From NCBI GenBank assembly GCA_964592475.1, contig CAZQEZ010000080.1, positions 1 through 20,397 on the forward strand: DNA of 20,397 nucleotides. The letters run 5' to 3'. Of the stretch, positions 1 through 7,631 are shown one piece after another. The notes beneath the pieces are model-generated. The model was not told the origin of the DNA, did no database searches, and saw nothing but the letters and a program-made list of their open reading frames with translations. The DNA is from CAZQEZ01 sp964592475 (GTDB lineage Bacteria; Bacteroidota; Bacteroidia; Cytophagales; Cyclobacteriaceae). A program made the position numbers and the translations under genes. Position 1 is the first letter of the stretch, and each line of letters opens with the position of its first letter.

Positions 1-980
1 CGCACGATCAATTCGGTAGGAATGAAAAAGGTGTTGTCTGCTCTGATTTTGGATTTTTCTATCTGATTGAGGAGCTTCTTAGTGCCATCGATGCTAATTT
101 TTTCTATCGGGCGCTTCACGGTAGTGAGGGCTGGATTGAGGAAAGGTGCGTAGCCACTGTCATCAAATCCCATGATACTAATATCTTCTGGTATACGCAA
201 GCCCTTCTCGTAAATGGCTTTCATGGCGCCTACTGCCATATCATCATTAAAACAGAATACTGCAGTGGGCAACTCATCATTTTGTAACAATTTGCGCATG
301 GCCATATAGCCGGTTCCCAAATCAAAATTACCGCGTTCCATCCATTTTTCTTCAATGGGAAGCTCGTACTTTTGCATCGCCTCCAGAAAGCCCTGTTTCC
401 GTTTTTGGTTATTACGAAAGTTTTCTTTTCCTTCCAGGATACCGATTTTCTTATGTCCCTTACTAATTAAAAATTCCGTTGCCTGGTAGGCTCCGGTTTG
501 GTCTTCAGAGATGATCGTAGTAATTTCCGGTTTGCTCAAATCGCGATTAAGTACTACCAAAGGAATTTCTTCATCTATAATACGTTGAATAAACGCGTCA
601 TCATCACTACTCTGGCTCATCACTAAGATACCATCATAATACCGCTTAGAAAGTAAGGTAAAGTTTTTATATACATCTATTCCTTTAACGGATAGACTAT
701 ATTTATCTTTGATAATACTATTAACGCCCATGATCACCTCGTGAAAAAAACTGGCTGTGGTACCTTTCTTGAGGGTTGAGAAAAAGAGGCCAACATTGTA
801 AGACTTACTAAGTACCAGGCTCTTAGCGCTATAATTGGGGATGTAATTGTGCGCCTTGGCAATTTTCTTGATCTTCTCCTTGGTTTCCGGTTTAATAAGT
901 GGGCTGTCGTTCAGCGCTCGCGACACGGTGGTGTGCGATACGTTAACCAAACGGGCGATGTCTTTGATGGTGATGCTCAT
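1..980 (-). CDS. LacI/GalR-family transcriptional regulator, 3' end cut by window edge
   Basis: DNA-binding repressor of the LacI family, with about 326 codons visible and no stop before the window edge. The start is the ATG at 978-980, which gives the classic N-terminal helix-turn-helix (SITIKDIARLVNVSHTTVSR, then ALN). A hinge region follows (HNYIPNYSAKSL), and then the periplasmic-binding-protein-like sensor domain. Sensor landmarks are the DGILVMSQS, VVLNRD, FCFNDDMAVGA and IMGFDD segments and, at the cut end, the family-typical PTELIV. Only about 10-20 C-terminal residues should be missing. It lies 225 bp downstream of the 6-phosphogluconate dehydrogenase gene, in the same direction. It is the natural candidate regulator of the sugar-acid operon, because a LacI-like palindrome overlaps that operon's promoter at 8515-8528. 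The ligand cannot be read from sequence; a sugar acid or sugar phosphate is inferred from the neighbours. Confidence 0.93.
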   Translation of the reverse strand, partial: MSITIKDIARLVNVSHTTVSRALNDSPLIKPETKEKIKKIAKAHNYIPNYSAKSLVLSKSYNVGLFFSTLKKGTTASFFHEVIMGVNSIIKDKYSLSVKGIDVYKNFTLLSKRYYDGILVMSQSSDDDAFIQRIIDEEIPLVVLNRDLSKPEITTIISEDQTGAYQATEFLISKGHKKIGILEGKENFRNNQKRKQGFLEAMQKYELPIEEKWMERGNFDLGTGYMAMRKLLQNDELPTAVFCFNDDMAVGAMKAIYEKGLRIPEDISIMGFDDSGYAPFLNPALTTVKRPIEKISIDGTKKLLNQIEKSKIRADNTFFIPTELIV

Positions 981-987
981 TCTATTT

Positions 988-1015
988 GACGGATGACCGA
1001 AGACGTATGACTGAT
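988..1015 (+). repeat. Four phased GAC-heptads (left copy)
   Basis: Four consecutive 7-bp units all begin with GAC: GACGGAT, GACCGAA, GACGTAT, GACTGAT. They sit just upstream of the LacI start. A related set occurs in inverted orientation at 1173-1200, and a two-unit piece (GACAGAT, GACTAAA) at 1129-1142. Function unknown. Confidence 0.6.
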
Positions 1016-1172
1016 AATAAGTTTACAGCTACTTCTTCATAAATATCTATTTAATATTTTTGCTAATTTAATGCAGAATATCTGGTAAATTAAGAAATTG
1101 AATAAATTGAATTACTAAAGTAACCAAAGACAGATGACTAAATATTTAAAAATAAAAATATCCTCAATATTC

Positions 1173-1200
1173 AGCAGTCACCCGTCTTAGGTCTTCAGTC
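1173..1200 (-). repeat. Four phased GAC-heptads (right copy, inverted)
   Basis: Read on the minus strand this is GACTGAA, GACCTAA, GACGGGT, GACTGCT. It mirrors the plus-strand heptads at 988-1015 and begins 5 bp beyond the stop of the 6-phosphogluconate dehydrogenase gene. It has no U-tract, so it does not look like an ordinary terminator. Confidence 0.6.
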
Positions 1201-1205
1201 ATTCA

Positions 1206-2654
1206 TCAAACGTTATAAGTACTGGAAGCGGTAGTTCCTCCTCTTCCTGTCCAGTTGGTATGAAAGAACTCTCCTCGGGGCTTATCTACTCTTTCGTAAG
1301 TATGGGCACCAAAGTAGTCTCGTTGCGCCTGCAACAAGTTGGCAGGTAAGCTTTCACTGCGGTAACCATCGTAGTAGTTAAGCGCGGTAGCCAATGCCGG
1401 TACTGGAATACCATTAGTCATCGCCACTGCTAATACTCGTCGCCAGCCCTGCTGAGCAGCTTCAACTTTTTGTTTGAAAAATGGCGCCATCAACAGGTTT
1501 TCCAGGTCAGGCTGCTGATTGAATGCCTGGGTGATGTCATTCAAAAATGCCGAGCGAATAATACAGCCTCCCCGCCAGATCTTGGCAATTTCTCCATAAT
1601 TCAAATCCCAATTGTATTCTTTGGCAGCTTCACGAAACAAGGCAAATCCCTGCGCGTAAGAAATAATTTTAGAGGCAAATAAAGCATCCTTTATATCATT
1701 AATAAATGATTTTTTATCGCCATCAAAAGCTGGCCTGGGCCCGGTAAGAAATTGAGCAGCTTTTACTCTTTCTTCTTTTTGTGCTGATAAGCAACGGGCA
1801 AATACAGCCTCACCAATTAGCGTAAGCGGGATACCCATGGAAAGAGCACTTATACCGGTCCACTTACCTGTACCTTTTTGTCCGGCAGTATCCAGTATTT
1901 TATCTACCATTGGCTGGCCATCTTCATCTTTGAAACCCAGTATATCGCGGGTAATTTCTATCAGGTAACTATCTAATTCACCCTGGTTCCATTCGTCAAA
2001 TACGTCATGCATTTCGTCAGCAGACATACCTAATAGCTCTTTCATGATTTGGTATCCCTCACAAATTAACTGCATATCGCCATATTCGATACCATTATGT
2101 ACCATCTTGATATAATGACCGGCTCCATTAGACCCTATCCATTCGCAGCAAGGTTCATTACTAACCTGGGCTGCAATTTTTTGAAAAATATCTTTTACAT
2201 GAGGCCAGGCAGCCGGTGAACCTCCTGGCATGATGGATGGCCCCTTCAGCGCACCTTCTTCGCCGCCGGATACACCGGTACCGATGTACAATAATCCTTT
2301 ACTTTCTACATATTCGGTACGGCGCATACTGTCATCGTAATTGGAATTACCACCGTCGATTATGATATCGCCTTCTTCCAGGTAAGGCATCACCTGATCA
2401 ATAAAAGCATCTACCGGCTTTCCGGCTTTTACCATGATCATCACCTTGCGAGGCTTGCTCAGCGACTGGGCAAACTCCTCTACTGAGCGTGTGCCTACTA
2501 TATTTTTACCTTTCGCCCTTCCGGTCACGAAATTATCTACTTTCTCTACGGTTCGATTATATACGGAAACGGAAAATCCCTTACTTTCCATATTCAGTAC
2601 CAGGTTTTCACCCATTACCGCCAATCCTACCAAGCCAATATCTGTTTTTTCCAT
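1206..2654 (-). CDS. gnd: NADP+-dependent 6-phosphogluconate dehydrogenase, decarboxylating
   Basis: Converts 6-phosphogluconate and NADP+ to ribulose 5-phosphate, CO2 and NADPH in the cytosolic oxidative pentose phosphate pathway. The 482 residues match the long form of the family (about 470-480). Visible landmarks are the N-terminal nucleotide motif GLAVMG (residues 10-15), Asn-Arg-Thr at 33-35 with the Arg that reads the NADP 2'-phosphate, and GGNS at 101-104. The active-site segment has the catalytic Lys183 and Glu190 (IKMVHNGIEYGD). The C-terminal tail carries FGAHTYER with His451. It starts 12 bp after the stop of the pdxB-like gene and is the last enzyme of the cluster. Zwf and Pgl, the usual upstream partners, are absent here. 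Its 6-phosphogluconate may therefore come from gluconate through the neighbours rather than from glucose 6-phosphate; that part is inference. Confidence 0.97.
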   Translation of the reverse strand: MEKTDIGLVGLAVMGENLVLNMESKGFSVSVYNRTVEKVDNFVTGRAKGKNIVGTRSVEEFAQSLSKPRKVMIMVKAGKPVDAFIDQVMPYLEEGDIIIDGGNSNYDDSMRRTEYVESKGLLYIGTGVSGGEEGALKGPSIMPGGSPAAWPHVKDIFQKIAAQVSNEPCCEWIGSNGAGHYIKMVHNGIEYGDMQLICEGYQIMKELLGMSADEMHDVFDEWNQGELDSYLIEITRDILGFKDEDGQPMVDKILDTAGQKGTGKWTGISALSMGIPLTLIGEAVFARCLSAQKEERVKAAQFLTGPRPAFDGDKKSFINDIKDALFASKIISYAQGFALFREAAKEYNWDLNYGEIAKIWRGGCIIRSAFLNDITQAFNQQPDLENLLMAPFFKQKVEAAQQGWRRVLAVAMTNGIPVPALATALNYYDGYRSESLPANLLQAQRDYFGAHTYERVDKPRGEFFHTNWTGRGGTTASSTYNV

Positions 2655-2666
2655 AATTTTTATTTT

Positions 2667-3788
2667 CTATTGTTGTACTTTAAATCCTAAATTTTTAATA
2701 GTTGCCAGTAATTCCGGGTCCAATTGATTATTTACTACGGTGTAAGCGGCAAATTCCCTTCGCAGCGGATAGTTACCTCGCAATTGTTCAAACTGACGTG
2801 GGCTGGTTTTCAAATTATCATCATCACGTGAAATTGTATAAGTATGATTTACAATTTGAGTCAATATTTTTTGTGGTTCCTCATTTTTCAAATTGATGAA
2901 CGGATTTTCAGGTTCAGGAACATCTTCAGGATACCAGTTGTCAAGGTTTAAACTAAATTGTCTACTTACCGCCTGCACACTCATAGCAGTGCCATTAGCT
3001 TTTCCATCTGCCGAATAGCCGGCAATGTGTGGCGTACCCAGCAATAACATACATAGCAAGTCCTGATCAATTTCCGGTTCTTTTTCAAATACATCAAGCA
3101 CTGCTTCATCCACAAATTCCTGGATAATGGCAGCTTTTAAAGCATGATTATCAACTACCTCTCCACGGGAAGTATTGATAATAACTGCCCCTTTTTTCAG
3201 GCTAGTCATCTTTTTGTAATCCAGCAGATGACGCGTATTATCTTCCCCGCCCTGGTTGAGGGGAACATGAAAAGTGATAATGTCTGACTTTTGAAGCACC
3301 TCCGACAATGGAACAAATTCGCCTTTTCCTTCTTTCCTTTCCCTGGGAGGGTCATTTTGCAAAACTTTCATCCCCAGCAATCTTGCAGCAGCAACCACTT
3401 TACTGCCTACATTACCTACTCCTACTACACCGAGGGTTTTCTCACTTAGCTGGTATTTTTTATAATTAGCAATTTGCAGTAATGCAGCCACTATATATTG
3501 CATAACCGAGCCTGAATTGCAACCGGGCGCATTGCGCCAAATGATACCATTTTCGGCACAGTAATGCATGTCGATGTGATCGAAACCGATGGTAGCTGTA
3601 GCAATAAATTGCACTTTGGAACCATTGAGCAACGATTCATTACATTTCGTACGGGTACGAATGATCAATCCATCGGCATCCTGTACTTCATTAGCACCAA
3701 TTTGTCCACCAGGCACGTAAACAACCTCTGCATAAGGTTCCAGTACTCCTTTTAGAAATGGTATTTTATCATCCGCTACAATTTTCAT
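2667..3788 (-). CDS. pdxB: 4-phosphoerythronate dehydrogenase (PdxB type)
   Basis: Member of the D-isomer-specific 2-hydroxyacid dehydrogenase family, of PdxB type. PdxB oxidises 4-phospho-D-erythronate to the 2-oxo acid in the DXP-independent branch of pyridoxal 5'-phosphate synthesis. The 373 residues fit PdxB. The Rossmann motif GVGNVG is at 123-128. The catalytic triad is Arg208 (NTSRGE), Glu237 (EKEPE) and His254 (TPHIAGYS), followed by the PdxB-typical DGKANGT at 261-267. The C-terminal extension after about residue 285 corresponds to the PdxB dimerisation region. It lies 6 bp after the LarA-like gene and 12 bp before 6-phosphogluconate dehydrogenase, so the three are almost certainly co-transcribed. 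No other B6 gene is present. The location beside enzymes of aldonic acids leaves open a related phospho-sugar-acid substrate. Confidence 0.87.
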   Translation of the reverse strand: MKIVADDKIPFLKGVLEPYAEVVYVPGGQIGANEVQDADGLIIRTRTKCNESLLNGSKVQFIATATIGFDHIDMHYCAENGIIWRNAPGCNSGSVMQYIVAALLQIANYKKYQLSEKTLGVVGVGNVGSKVVAAARLLGMKVLQNDPPRERKEGKGEFVPLSEVLQKSDIITFHVPLNQGGEDNTRHLLDYKKMTSLKKGAVIINTSRGEVVDNHALKAAIIQEFVDEAVLDVFEKEPEIDQDLLCMLLLGTPHIAGYSADGKANGTAMSVQAVSRQFSLNLDNWYPEDVPEPENPFINLKNEEPQKILTQIVNHTYTISRDDDNLKTSPRQFEQLRGNYPLRREFAAYTVVNNQLDPELLATIKNLGFKVQQ

Positions 3789-3794
3789 CTATGG

Positions 3795-5063
3795 CTATTT
3801 AAATCGTTCTTTATAAGCCCACAGACCAAGGGCTGGATTGGAAATGAAGAAAACTTCCTCACCATCTACTGTATTAAAACCATCTTTCAATTTTTCCGGA
3901 TTGTATTTTTTCATCATGGCATTAAGGTCGGCATATTGAAAGTTGACACTTTCGATTTCTTCTTTAGTCAAATGACCCGGGCAATAGGTGATGGTAAAGC
4001 GATTTTCCGAAGAACCGTGAATCAGGTGTGCCGCAGCACTTAGATTATTTTGCAATTCCTCGTTCTCATCAGTTAATTTTAAAATCTCAGGGGTAGTGAG
4101 GTAGCCGTATTTGCGTATCAGCCGGTCTATTTCTTTATCTTCTCCAAATTCTTTCAGGCCTGGTGCCAGTACTATTAGTTCTCCGCCATCAGCAATGGCC
4201 ATCCGGGTACGGTAAACACTTTTATTACCCAGCCATGTGCTTTTAAATTCTTCCGGGTCCAGGTAAACCACTACCTTTTTCAAAGGTTTATCTAACATTT
4301 GAAAATTTACTTTCAACGATAACTCAGAAGCCATTTCAAAGCATTCCATATCATCACCTATAAAAAGTCCTTTAACGCCCAGTTTACCTTCAGGGTCCTT
4401 GCCTACTACCGTAAGCACATAAACGATCGGTAAATTATTGGTGAAGTTTTCAGAAGCATAATTAAGTACTTTCCTCACCGGTGTGTTGGCACGTCCCATC
4501 ATGCGTTCCATGCCATAAGCTGCCCCCAGAAAGTGGCTTTTGTTGATGCCTTCTACCCCACCGGTGCCAACAAAAATATTTTTATTGAAATTGGCCATAC
4601 CCACTACTTCGTGAGGCACTACCTGCCCTACTGAAAGAATGAGATCATGCCCACCTTCTACCAATAGTTTGTTTACCTGCGCCGGCCAGGAGTAACTGAC
4701 CCTGTTTTCTGAAATCTCTTCGAGAAAGGATGCTGGTACCTCTCCTACCTGAACTACGTCATTGCGCCAATCGTGTACCCGGAATAAATCCAAAGGTACG
4801 CTGCCATACATTTTTTTGATTTCCGGTTCGCTCATGGGAACATGGGTACCCAGTGCCGGCATCACATCGGTGAGTTTATCGCCGTAATATTGCCAGGTAA
4901 ATTCGGTAAGTAAACCAGCCTGTGAATGGAAACGGGTAAAATCGGGGGGTAAGGCTAGCACCTTGTTCCGCTCACCCATTTTGGCAAATGCTTCATGTAA
5001 TCCGGCTTTTAATTCATCATCGGTTAATATTTCGGTTTCTGAACCTCTCTGGTAATAGACCAT
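3795..5063 (-). CDS. LarA-superfamily nickel-pincer racemase/epimerase (candidate D-gluconate 2-epimerase)
   Basis: Homologue of the lactate racemase catalytic subunit, which inverts the C2 hydroxyl of 2-hydroxyacids through a nickel pincer nucleotide bound to a lysine. The length is 422 residues, near the family norm. Visible elements are PDFTR (40-44), GTH with His74 as probable first catalytic His, PH with His151, Lys161 and His177. The spacings His151-Lys161 (10) and Lys161-His177 (16) equal those of His174, Lys184 and His200 in Lactiplantibacillus LarA. The cofactor lysine and nickel-binding histidine are therefore kept. The surrounding residues (GMANFNKNIFVG) differ from the Gly-rich segment usual in lactate racemases, which suggests another substrate. 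D-gluconate 2-epimerases are known in this superfamily. The mannonate-type SDR and 6-phosphogluconate dehydrogenase nearby make gluconate/mannonate the best guess. No larB, larC or larE lies here, so the cofactor must be made elsewhere. Confidence 0.85.
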   Translation of the reverse strand: MVYYQRGSETEILTDDELKAGLHEAFAKMGERNKVLALPPDFTRFHSQAGLLTEFTWQYYGDKLTDVMPALGTHVPMSEPEIKKMYGSVPLDLFRVHDWRNDVVQVGEVPASFLEEISENRVSYSWPAQVNKLLVEGGHDLILSVGQVVPHEVVGMANFNKNIFVGTGGVEGINKSHFLGAAYGMERMMGRANTPVRKVLNYASENFTNNLPIVYVLTVVGKDPEGKLGVKGLFIGDDMECFEMASELSLKVNFQMLDKPLKKVVVYLDPEEFKSTWLGNKSVYRTRMAIADGGELIVLAPGLKEFGEDKEIDRLIRKYGYLTTPEILKLTDENEELQNNLSAAAHLIHGSSENRFTITYCPGHLTKEEIESVNFQYADLNAMMKKYNPEKLKDGFNTVDGEEVFFISNPALGLWAYKERFK

Positions 5064-5099
5064 GTTTTAATTTGTTAGTCGTTAATTTCTTTTACAATC

Positions 5100-5227
5100 T
5101 ATAATCCTGTCACCCCTATAATCATGTCACCCCTTCGGGGTTTATTGTTATAATCATATCATCCCTATAATCTTGTCACCCCTTCGGGGTTCTTTCGTAT
5201 GATCTTGTCACCCCTATAATCATATCA
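5100..5227. repeat. Imperfect tandem repeat, about 17-bp unit, with hairpin insets
   Basis: Six copies of a unit close to TATAATCNTGTCACCCCT begin at 5100, 5117, 5149, 5166, 5198 and 5215; the last is cut by the gap. Head-to-tail pairs are spaced 17 bp apart. After alternate units the CCCC is followed by TTCGGGGT, giving a perfect 5-bp stem with a TTC loop (ACCCC-TTC-GGGGT) at 5129-5141 and 5178-5190. The pairs recur with a period of 49 bp. A third hairpin copy is found beyond the gap at 5330-5342. Confidence 0.85.
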
Positions 5228-5327
5228 NNNNNNNNNNNNNNNNNNNNNNNNNNNNNNNNNNNNNNNNNNNNNNNNNNNNNNNNNNNNNNNNNNNNNNNNN
5301 NNNNNNNNNNNNNNNNNNNNNNNNNNN
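5228..5327. other. Assembly gap (100 Ns)
   Basis: Exactly 100 Ns, the conventional filler for a gap of unknown size. The same repeat flanks both sides, so the repeat array is the likely cause of the break. Confidence 0.99.
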
Positions 5328-5329
5328 TC

Positions 5330-5342
5330 ACCCCTTCGGGGT
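5330..5342. repeat. Hairpin repeat copy right of the gap
   Basis: Third copy of the ACCCC-TTC-GGGGT palindrome, followed by TTATTGTT as in the copy at 5129. It shows that the array continues across the gap. Confidence 0.85.
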
Positions 5343-5388
5343 TTATTGTTTACTTTTATCTTTGAGCTTCCAACTTTTTGCTCATTCC

Positions 5389-6276
5389 TTATTTCCAGGG
5401 AGGCGTTTCCGGCAAGTAGCCTTCAAATTCTTTAATTAAAGCTGCTTCGTAATCGCCTGCATAAGTACCGGCAAAAAACCTGTCTAGTGCTTCATTGTAA
5501 AACCTCTCCCAGCTATCTTCTTCGTGTCCGGGATTGATGGGGTAATAAAGCACATCATTCGCTTTAGCTGCTTTCATATCTCCGGGAGCATCGCCTATCA
5601 TCAGGATTTTATCATCGGGGTATTTACCTTTGGCCGCATATCCCAGGTGTTCTTTTTTACTGCCATGCTCCTGTCCGGCAATTACACGCACGTATTGAGC
5701 AATATCGTTTTCGTTCCATTCCCTTTCGAGTGCCTCTACCGGGGTAGAACTCACCACCATGGCATCTGCCTTTTCATTCAACTTTTGTAGCGACTCACGC
5801 ATAAATGGATAAGGGGGTATGTCATGCACCATATCCGTTACGGTTTCGTTAATAGCAAGTGACCATTCCAGCGCCTGATTGATGATGGGATCATTTACTT
5901 CAGCCGCGTATTTTTTAAGGGCCGGATTACCCAATTTAGACTCTTTCTTAGTCCACTCTATTACCGATTCGATGCGCGGAATATCAGCATTTCTCTTTTG
6001 CACTTCTTTGCGGTCACGTAATAAGTCCAGTGTATCAATCAGTGCCAGGAAACGATTGCATCCCCTGGTTTTTGAATAGAGATTGACAAAGTCCCAGGCT
6101 TCACGAGCATATTTACTCACCTGCTGTAAGTTCCAATATTTGATGGTGTTAGGACAGAAGCACTCCTTGTGCTTGATTTCCATGGTATCAAATGCACAAC
6201 CATCGGAATCAATGCCAATAAAAAAGTCTTTAGTTGGTTGTAGATTTTTTAATTCTTCTTGTGGGTCTTGAGACAT
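5389..6276 (-). CDS. HAD-superfamily hydrolase (predicted sugar- or sugar-acid-phosphate phosphatase)
   Basis: 295-residue cytosolic haloacid-dehalogenase fold protein, probably a phosphatase. Motif I is IDSDGC, with Asp23 as nucleophile and Asp25 as acid/base. Motif II is VVSST (174-178). Motif III is a Lys at 207 or 208 (GSKKEH). Motif IV is MIGDAPGD, with Asp229 and Asp233. Between motifs I and II lies a large, mainly helical cap (about residues 30-160) with the segment KYWNLQQVSKYAREAWDFVN, which should set the substrate. The usual Thr after DxDG is Cys27. It starts 29 bp after the PFK-like gene. A phosphatase directly beside a kinase-like gene suggests either removal of a dead-end phosphate ester or control of an intermediate. 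The substrate is not readable from sequence. Confidence 0.82.
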   Translation of the reverse strand: MSQDPQEELKNLQPTKDFFIGIDSDGCAFDTMEIKHKECFCPNTIKYWNLQQVSKYAREAWDFVNLYSKTRGCNRFLALIDTLDLLRDRKEVQKRNADIPRIESVIEWTKKESKLGNPALKKYAAEVNDPIINQALEWSLAINETVTDMVHDIPPYPFMRESLQKLNEKADAMVVSSTPVEALEREWNENDIAQYVRVIAGQEHGSKKEHLGYAAKGKYPDDKILMIGDAPGDMKAAKANDVLYYPINPGHEEDSWERFYNEALDRFFAGTYAGDYEAALIKEFEGYLPETPPWK

Positions 6277-6305
6277 TTTATTTATGTTTTTATTATTCTA
6301 AAAAA

Positions 6306-7592
6306 TTAACTTTGATAAGCTTGTGGCACATAAGACGGTAGTTTTTGATCGGCAAACACTGGTTTTAATTTAGCAAACCTTTGTCGACCATTGATGATAG
6401 GTACCGAAACCCAATCTTCACCAATTAATGGCCTTACGTACTGTAAAAACTCGTCGGTTACATCCATGCGATTAGGAGCTATCCATTTTTCAGGAAAAGT
6501 TCTTTCCGATAGCGCTACTTTTTCCAGCGGCACCTTATCGTATTTCACATTATAAATAAAACCCGGCTCTCGCAAAATAGTTGACATCCAGCCATTACCA
6601 TCTTTCATGGCTACTTCTACTGCTTTTTGACCAACTTTATAAGCCTCGTCCAGATCTACGGTGGAAGCATAGATAGAAGTATCTCGCTGGTCGGTTCCCA
6701 TTACCTGGCCTCGCGCTTTTCCGGTAACGTTAAATTTTTTCTTATTGAGAAAATTCACTACCGACTGGAATACTGATACCTGACTGGAGCCAAATGAGGT
6801 GTGACCAAAGTTGTCTTTCACTTCGCCAATCTCTCCTACATCGAAGCCTTCACTAACTACCACGATACAGCGACCATCTTTTTTTAATTGGTCATTTACG
6901 TTATCGGCCATTTCATCTAAAGACACTTTCGATTCAGTCATGTAAATTTGCAATGGCATTTCCCTTTTTGGATCAGCTAAACGTGCAGCTGCAGGAATAT
7001 AACCAATTTTTCTTCCCATTGCCTGCAGCACCAACACCGGATCGGCTGGTGAAGAACCCATATTTTCTTCATTGGCATTTTGCACAATGTGCGACCAGTA
7101 TCGTGCTACACTTCCATACCCCGGGGTATGGTCAATCAATTGAAATTCGCTATCTCCCACATCATTATCAATGGTCTTAGGCACCCCGGTTCCTATAACA
7201 TCCAATCCACGCTCCTGTGCCTGCTGACTAACCTTAAAGGCAGTATGTTGGCTATCATTTCCCCCGATGTAAAAGAAATATCCGACGTCATGCGCTTTCA
7301 GTACTTCCATCACCCGGTCAAAGTCTTTGTCCTGGTGATCTTTCAATTTATACCTGCAGGTACCGATACTTCCTGCAGCTGGGGTGCTGCGCAATAAAGC
7401 AATTTCTTCTTCATCCTGAGCAGAAAGATCTATCAATTCTTCCTTCAAAACGCCTTCTATACCATGCCAGCCGCCATAAATTTTCCCAAAAGTTTCCGGA
7501 AACATTTTGCAGGTTTCCACGATACCACGAAGTGAATTATTAATTACTGGCGAGGGACCACCAGATTGAGCTACTATTACATTTTTAGCCAT
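6306..7592 (-). CDS. Atypical 6-phosphofructokinase-family protein, probably PPi-type
   Basis: Phosphofructokinase-fold phosphotransferase of 428 residues, longer than the roughly 320 of bacterial ATP-PfkA. Landmarks are GGPSPVIN (11-18), GGNDS (110-114), PKTIDND (138-144), MGR (192-194), SEGF (247-250) and MGTDQR (298-303). In ATP-dependent enzymes the GGDGS loop has Gly at its fourth position, and in pyrophosphate-dependent ones Asp (GGDDS). Here that place is Asp113, pointing to pyrophosphate. The preceding magnesium-binding Asp is replaced by Asn112, which is unusual. The segment after PKTIDND (HTPGYGSVARYW) keeps the PPi-PFK-like PGYG. It sits between the SDR and HAD genes (39 and 29 bp gaps). 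It may phosphorylate fructose 6-phosphate as usual, or a sugar acid or ketose produced by its neighbours; the second is inference. Confidence 0.82.
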   Translation of the reverse strand: MAKNVIVAQSGGPSPVINNSLRGIVETCKMFPETFGKIYGGWHGIEGVLKEELIDLSAQDEEEIALLRSTPAAGSIGTCRYKLKDHQDKDFDRVMEVLKAHDVGYFFYIGGNDSQHTAFKVSQQAQERGLDVIGTGVPKTIDNDVGDSEFQLIDHTPGYGSVARYWSHIVQNANEENMGSSPADPVLVLQAMGRKIGYIPAAARLADPKREMPLQIYMTESKVSLDEMADNVNDQLKKDGRCIVVVSEGFDVGEIGEVKDNFGHTSFGSSQVSVFQSVVNFLNKKKFNVTGKARGQVMGTDQRDTSIYASTVDLDEAYKVGQKAVEVAMKDGNGWMSTILREPGFIYNVKYDKVPLEKVALSERTFPEKWIAPNRMDVTDEFLQYVRPLIGEDWVSVPIINGRQRFAKLKPVFADQKLPSYVPQAYQS

Positions 7593-7631
7593 AATGAATA
7601 TATATTTTCAAAATTTCGAGATTAAAAAAAA

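Larger units (their letters stand above)
5064..5388. other. Repeat-filled intergenic region with assembly gap
   Basis: Separates the LarA-like gene from the HAD gene. It holds short imperfect repeats on both sides of a 100-N gap and no visible open reading frame. The true length is unknown, so an extra small gene or internal promoter inside the gap cannot be excluded. Confidence 0.8.

Noticed and set aside
5100..5342. CRISPR array
   Set aside because: Units are only 17 bp, directly adjacent or with 15-bp fillers that are themselves related, and there are no unique spacers of 30-40 bp and no cas genes.
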